DNA of 57,583 nt from Desulfovibrio sp. OttesenSCG-928-G15 (GTDB lineage Bacteria > Desulfobacterota > Desulfovibrionia > Desulfovibrionales > Desulfovibrionaceae), in contig JAJDIC010000003.1 in NCBI GenBank assembly GCA_030266525.1, positions 1-57,583 of the forward strand, in the 5' to 3' direction. The first letter of the stretch is position 1; each line of letters starts with the position of its first letter. Positions 53,277-57,583 of the stretch are shown here, one piece after another. The notes under the pieces were generated by a model. That model saw only the letters and a list, made by a program, of their open reading frames with translations, was not told the DNA's origin and searched no databases. The position numbers and the translations under genes were made by a program.

Positions 53277-56200
53277 ATGAAAAACACCGTTTCTCCGTTT
53301 CGCCTCTGGGTGGGGCAGTTTTTTGCGCGCTTTGGCCTTGGCATGCGGGCCAAACTGATCGCCCTTTTTGTTGTAATCAAGGTTTTCCCGCTTGTGTTGC
53401 TGGCGCTTGTGGCCTGGAACCAGTCGTGGTCGCTTGGCGAAGATCTGAAAAGACGGACCAGCGAGCTTGCCTCCAAGGCGGTCAACGCCCTTTCCCAGGC
53501 CGGCGAGGTGGCCGTAAATGACGCAGTACAAGCGCTTGACGCAAGGGCAACCGAAGATATCGAGCGCATGTCCACAGACACGGCCCGCCGCGTGGCTGAC
53601 TTTTTATACGCGCGTGATGATGACACGCTTTTTGCGGCTTCCCTTGCGCCCAAAGACACCATTTACCGTGATTTCGTTATCCGCCAGCGCGGCAAGCTGG
53701 TAAAACCGGGTAAATGGGTGCTCGGGCCGGACGGCAAGTCCTGGGTGCCCGCCACGCCTGCGCCCCCGCTCAAGCAGATTGTTTCTTCCATTGAAGAGAA
53801 CGACCACAGCTTCAACTACCGTCCCCCGGAACAGTACAACTACGAGTCTCGCGCCCTGTACAAGGAAATGACCTTTGTCGATCTAAACGGCAACGAGCTG
53901 ATCAAGATTGACGGCGAAGGTACCATTCGCAAAGACCTGAAAAATATCGCGGACAAACGCAATACCTACGTCAAGGCCGAAGACTATTTCAAGGAGCTGC
54001 AAAAGCTTAATCCCGGCGAAATATATGTTTCCGATGTAATCGGCGAATACGTGGGAACAAACATCATCGGCATGTACACCCCGGAAAACGCCGAAAAACG
54101 CGGTGTGGAATACGCCCCGGAAAAATGGGCCTATGCCGGAAAGGAAAACCCCAACGGCAAGCGCTTCAAAGGCGTTGTCCGCTGGGCAACCCCGGTTGAA
54201 CAGGGCGGCAAAATCATCGGCTATGTTACCCTTGCCCTTGATCATGACCACCTGATGGAATTCACCGATCACATTATCCCGACCAGAGAACGCTACACCG
54301 AAATTCCCGACGCGTTTGAGGGCAACTACGCCTTTATATGGGACCATAAAGGCCGCAGCATAGTGCACCCCCGCCACCACTCCATTGCGGGCTTTGACGC
54401 TGCCACCGGCGACCCCCAGGTGCCCTGGCTGGAAGACCGCATCTATGATGAATGGCAGGCCAGCGGCAAAAGCTATGCAGACTTTATTGTGGACGTGCCC
54501 ACCTTTGTTGAGCAGTCCAACAAGAAAAAACCGGCCAAGGAACTGACAAAACAGGGTCTTGTCGCCCTTGACTGCCGCTACCTCAACTTTGCCCCCCAGT
54601 GTACCGGCTGGTTCGACCTGACCCAGGACGGCGGCTCCGGCTCGTTCCTGATCCTGTGGAGCGGCCTGTGGAAGCTGAACACTGCCGCCGCCATTCCCTA
54701 CTACACCGGACAATACGGCAAATCTTTGCGCGGCTTCGGTTTTGTAGCCATTGGCGCGGGCGTGTCAGACTTTCACCGCCCGGCGACGGAAACCGGCAAG
54801 GTTATCAGCTCCCTTATCAGCAACACAGATAAGGAGCTGGGAAACATTTCGGAAGAAACGTACAAGGCAATCGGCAAGAACCTGCTGGAAACAGCCATGG
54901 GACTTTCCGTTTCCACGGGCATCATGGCTGTTCTGGTCATTCTTATCGCCATCTGGATGGCCTCCAGTTTTACCCGCAGCATCACCAACATGATTTCCGG
55001 CATATCGCGCTTTCGCTCGGGCGAGCGGCATTTTCGCTTCAATTCGCCCATCAAGGACGAAATGGGTGCCCTGGCCGACTCTTTTGACGACATGGCCGAC
55101 AGCCTGGTGGACAGCCTTCGCGGGCCGGTAGCCATTATCTCGCTGGACAGAAATATTCTGTACATGAACGACGAAGCCCTGGAACTTGTCGAGGCAAAGC
55201 TTGAGGACATTCTCGGCAAACCCTACGGCGACTATACGATTTTTCCGAGTGACTCGCGCTATTGCCCGGTTACCGCGCTTCTTGCCAACCGGGAAACGGA
55301 AGTGCTCTACCATCCCCATAACGGCAAGTACTACCGTGGCAAGGCCAATTACCTGACCAACAAGGACGGGGAAAACATCGGCTATGTCATTGCCACCACG
55401 GACGTTACGCACATCATTGAAGAACAGAAACGCATAGAGCAGCAACGCGCCATTCTGGATACGGTCTTTTCCGCCTCGCCCGATATCATGTGGTATCAGG
55501 ACGCGCGCGGGCGCTTCCTTGCGGTTAACCCGCGTTTTGCCTCCATTGCCGGGAAAAACCCGGATGACATAGCCGGGAAAACCTGCGACGATATTTTCCC
55601 CTTTGAACTGGCCCAGGCCATGAAAGAGAAAAATCGCCAGGCTGTTGAAAGCGGCATTTCCATGTATTCGGAAGAAACGCTCTGTTTTGCCGACGGCCAT
55701 GTGGAAACAGTGGATATTGTGCGCGCGCCGCTGTTTAACGCCCAAAACGAATCCATGGGCCTGCTCGGCGTCGCCCGCGACGTTTCCCAACGGGTTTTTG
55801 CGGAAAACGAGCTGCGCAAAACCCAGCTTGAACTCAAAAAAGCCGCAGCCGAAGCAAACAAGGCCAGCGAATCCAAAAGCGCCTTCCTGGCCCGCATGAG
55901 CCATGAAATTCGCACTCCCATGAACGCCATTATCGGCATGACCAATATCACCAAGAAAAAACTCAGCGACGGCAAGGCCCCGGTGGGCGAAGTGCTGGCG
56001 CACGTCAAACAGATTGAAACCTCTTCACAGCACCTGCTCGGCCTTTTGAACGACATTCTCGACATCTCAAAAATCGAAGCAGGCAAGATTGAAATATCCG
56101 AAGAATCCTTCGACCTGGTCAAACTGGTCAACAACGTAGCCTCCATCATCCGGCCACGCTGCCTGGAAAAAAGCATCACCTTTGACATGCGTATCGAAGG

Positions 56201-57008
56201 GCTTGACCACACGGTCTTTACCTCAGACGCCCTGCGCCTGCGCCAGGTGCTGATCAACCTGCTCGGCAACGCGGTCAAGTTTACGCCCGAAGGCGGCACC
56301 GTGCTCTTTGCCATCACCCACGCCGGGCAGGGCGACGGCAAAGCCCTGGTTTCCTTCCGGGTGGAAGATGACGGTATCGGCATTGCCCCGGAAATCATTC
56401 CCACCCTGTTTACCCCCTTTGAGCAGGGCAGCGGCTTGATTACAAAACGCTACGGCGGCTCCGGCCTCGGCCTTTCCATCAGCAGCAGTATCGTGACCAT
56501 GCTTGGCGGCAAAATCCAGGTTGAGAGCCAGGAAAACAAGGGCAGCGCGTTTTTCTTCAGCCTGTGGCTGAAAGAAAGCAGCAACTATCAGGCAACCGCA
56601 CCCGCAAAGGGCGGCGAAGTCTCGTTTGCCGACAAGCGCATCCTTCTGGTGGACGATGTGGACATCAATCGGATTATCGTTGTGGAACAACTTTCGGGCA
56701 CCGGCGCGGACATCCATGAAGCAGCGGACGGCAAGGAAGCTGTCGAGCGCTTTGCCGCTTCCCCGGAAGGCTCGTATGACCTGATCCTGATGGACGTGCA
56801 AATGCCCTACATGGATGGCTATGAAGCGTCTTCCACCATACGCAAGCTGCACCGGGCCGATGCGGCCACGATCCCGATTATCGCCATGACCGCAAACGCC
56901 TTCAAGGACGATGTGGACAAGGCCCACGCCCACGGCATGAACGCGCACCTTGCAAAACCTGTGGATACGGACAAACTGTTTGAAATACTCGGGCAGTATC
57001 TGGGATAA
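53277..57008 (+). CDS. Membrane hybrid histidine kinase with large periplasmic sensor, HAMP and two PAS
   Basis: 1243 residues. TM1 (~24-46, LIALFVVIKVFPLVLLALVAW), a ~490-residue periplasmic region with Cache-like features (VDLNGNELIKIDGEG, YVTLALDHDHLMEFTDHI, FIWDHKGRSIVHPRHHS), TM2 (~550-570), HAMP, PAS (~622-715), PAS (~728-845), HisKA with SHEIRTPMN near 875, HATPase (NLLGNAVKF, GGSGLGLSI) and a receiver with phospho-Asp near 1173 (LILMDVQMPYMDG). The periplasmic part has a Cys pair (VALDCRYLNFAPQC). It probably senses a small ligand outside the membrane. The SD before ATG 53277 is poor; ATG at residue 23 is an alternative. The thiolation genes 17 bp downstream may be co-transcribed. Confidence 0.92.
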   Translation: MKNTVSPFRLWVGQFFARFGLGMRAKLIALFVVIKVFPLVLLALVAWNQSWSLGEDLKRRTSELASKAVNALSQAGEVAVNDAVQALDARATEDIERMSTDTARRVADFLYARDDDTLFAASLAPKDTIYRDFVIRQRGKLVKPGKWVLGPDGKSWVPATPAPPLKQIVSSIEENDHSFNYRPPEQYNYESRALYKEMTFVDLNGNELIKIDGEGTIRKDLKNIADKRNTYVKAEDYFKELQKLNPGEIYVSDVIGEYVGTNIIGMYTPENAEKRGVEYAPEKWAYAGKENPNGKRFKGVVRWATPVEQGGKIIGYVTLALDHDHLMEFTDHIIPTRERYTEIPDAFEGNYAFIWDHKGRSIVHPRHHSIAGFDAATGDPQVPWLEDRIYDEWQASGKSYADFIVDVPTFVEQSNKKKPAKELTKQGLVALDCRYLNFAPQCTGWFDLTQDGGSGSFLILWSGLWKLNTAAAIPYYTGQYGKSLRGFGFVAIGAGVSDFHRPATETGKVISSLISNTDKELGNISEETYKAIGKNLLETAMGLSVSTGIMAVLVILIAIWMASSFTRSITNMISGISRFRSGERHFRFNSPIKDEMGALADSFDDMADSLVDSLRGPVAIISLDRNILYMNDEALELVEAKLEDILGKPYGDYTIFPSDSRYCPVTALLANRETEVLYHPHNGKYYRGKANYLTNKDGENIGYVIATTDVTHIIEEQKRIEQQRAILDTVFSASPDIMWYQDARGRFLAVNPRFASIAGKNPDDIAGKTCDDIFPFELAQAMKEKNRQAVESGISMYSEETLCFADGHVETVDIVRAPLFNAQNESMGLLGVARDVSQRVFAENELRKTQLELKKAAAEANKASESKSAFLARMSHEIRTPMNAIIGMTNITKKKLSDGKAPVGEVLAHVKQIETSSQHLLGLLNDILDISKIEAGKIEISEESFDLVKLVNNVASIIRPRCLEKSITFDMRIEGLDHTVFTSDALRLRQVLINLLGNAVKFTPEGGTVLFAITHAGQGDGKALVSFRVEDDGIGIAPEIIPTLFTPFEQGSGLITKRYGGSGLGLSISSSIVTMLGGKIQVESQENKGSAFFFSLWLKESSNYQATAPAKGGEVSFADKRILLVDDVDINRIIVVEQLSGTGADIHEAADGKEAVERFAASPEGSYDLILMDVQMPYMDGYEASSTIRKLHRADAATIPIIAMTANAFKDDVDKAHAHGMNAHLAKPVDTDKLFEILGQYLG

Positions 57009-57025
57009 GCGGAAAGAAAAGCATC

Positions 57026-57253
57026 ATGACGGAACAGGCCAGCTATACGACACCGGAAGTGCAAATCCTTCTTGAACCAGAAGGAAAGAGCTTTTCCATG
57101 CCGCGCCCGAAAACCGTGTTGCAGCTGCTCAATAAACTGGGCATTCGCCGATCCACGGCTCTGGTTATTCGCAATGGCGGCCTGCTTACCCCTGATCAGC
57201 GAATATTTCCGAATGATGCCGTTACCGTCAGAATTGTAACATCCAGCGGATAA
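57026..57253 (+). CDS. ThiS/MoaD-like beta-grasp sulfur-carrier protein
   Basis: 75 residues with a ubiquitin-like beta-grasp pattern: strand VQILLEPEGKSFSM, helix KTVLQLLNKLGIRRSTALV, strand VIRNGGLLTPDQRI and the final strand DAVTVRIVTSSG. ThiS, MoaD and TtuB carry sulfur as a C-terminal Gly-Gly thiocarboxylate; here the tail reads SSG, so only the terminal Gly is kept. The next gene, 9 bp downstream, is a TtuA-like PP-loop thiolase, as in the TtuB-TtuA pair for tRNA 2-thiolation. The job is inferred from context. Confidence 0.75.
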   Translation: MTEQASYTTPEVQILLEPEGKSFSMPRPKTVLQLLNKLGIRRSTALVIRNGGLLTPDQRIFPNDAVTVRIVTSSG

Positions 57254-57262
57254 GGGTGTTTT

Positions 57263-57583
57263 GTGAAGTGTACCCGATGCAAGGCCACCGCCGTTGTTGC
57301 CCTGCCCAGCCACCATTCCGGTTTTTGCGAAACCTGCTTTACAGATTTTTTCACCAAGCAGGTGGAAAAAGGCATACGCAGGCAAAAGCTTTTTACGCAT
57401 GAAGACAATATCCTGGTGGCCCTGTCCGGCGGCAAGGATTCACTCGCCCTGATGTATGAACTGGCCCGTCTGGAATACAAGGTAACTGGCCTGCATATCG
57501 ATCTGGGCATTCCCGCTTCCTCCGGAGCGGCGCGCAGCGCTGTGGAAAATTTTTGCGCCGCGCACGGCCTTGAGCTTGTCATT
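57263..57583 (+). CDS. TtuA/TtcA-family tRNA 2-thiolation enzyme, N-terminal part
   Basis: 107 codons from GTG 57263 (SD AAGGG) to the window edge. An N-terminal zinc-ribbon (MKCTRCKATAVVAL, then GFCETCFTDFF) precedes the PP-loop ILVALSGGKDSLALMYEL (~50-67) that adenylates tRNA. Two CxxC pairs plus SGGKDS are the arrangement in TtuA and related TIGR00269 proteins; TtcA lacks this zinc ribbon. These enzymes thiolate a tRNA uridine or cytidine, with a ThiS-like protein as sulfur donor for TtuA. The rest, including the cluster-binding cysteines, lies outside the window. Confidence 0.8.
   Translation, partial: MKCTRCKATAVVALPSHHSGFCETCFTDFFTKQVEKGIRRQKLFTHEDNILVALSGGKDSLALMYELARLEYKVTGLHIDLGIPASSGAARSAVENFCAAHGLELVI

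Noticed and set aside
1..57583. CRISPR arrays, intact rRNA or tRNA genes
   Set aside because: I found no regularly spaced repeats with unique spacers and no full cloverleaf; only tRNA 3'-end-like fragments are present.

Overview
The window looks like a chromosomal segment of a Desulfovibrio-type bacterium (Desulfobacterota, Desulfovibrionaceae). This rests on gene content and protein character: a division/cell-wall cluster without ddl, fmt-def, a TRAP uptake operon, a NagF-type EIIA-HPr-EI fusion, several very large hybrid histidine kinases, and a GC-rich coding style. The call is an inference, because there is no rRNA or intact tRNA here to anchor it. MurE carries the DNPR motif of meso-diaminopimelate-adding enzymes, as expected for a Gram-negative wall.

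Layout. (1) 1-7.2 kb is an AT-richer accessory region. It holds a left-truncated IS481-type element, a gene remnant, a flagellin with its own sigma-28 promoter, a small membrane protein, a secreted two-repeat protein, a GT51 transglycosylase-like protein that has lost its catalytic glutamates, and an HD-domain protein. Three families of duplicated noncoding sequence are threaded between them: R (two copies, each with a promoter), A plus a tRNA-3'-end-like block (two copies), and H (three palindromic, terminator-like copies). (2) 7.5-14.2 kb has a large soluble hybrid kinase and nagF. (3) 14.2-23.1 kb has a minus-strand catabolic operon (amidohydrolase, carbamoylase/M20 hydrolase, TRAP dctP-dctQ-dctM) divergent from a sigma-54 enhancer-binding protein. 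(4) 23.1-26.7 kb has fmt-def and a MATE exporter. Between them lies a noncoding locus with a textbook sigma-54 promoter, upstream repeats, and a predicted ~150-nt RNA of six successive hairpins, most with C-rich loops, ending in an intrinsic terminator. (5) 27-31.3 kb is nagE-nagB-(LprI-like)-nagA for N-acetylglucosamine. (6) 31.6-50 kb is the full dcw cluster, mraZ to ftsZ. (7) 50.6-57.6 kb has two more hybrid kinases and the start of a ThiS-like/TtuA-like tRNA thiolation pair.

How the parts work together. NagE (EIICB) lacks an EIIA domain, and NagF supplies EIIA, HPr and enzyme I from a separate locus 13 kb away. NagA and NagB then take GlcNAc-6-P to fructose-6-P. The TRAP operon and its two amide/carbamoyl hydrolases probably import and split an N-acylated or N-carbamoylated amino acid under the divergent sigma-54 activator. 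In the dcw operon, ATGA overlaps couple translation, and three 10-bp GTGG repeats before mraZ are the likely MraZ autoregulatory site.

The most promising undescribed element is the sigma-54-driven RNA at about 25118-25270. Its repeated loops of five to seven C residues resemble in principle the actinobacterial 6C RNA and other C-rich antisense regulators that target G-rich ribosome binding sites, but I do not recognise the sequence as a known family.
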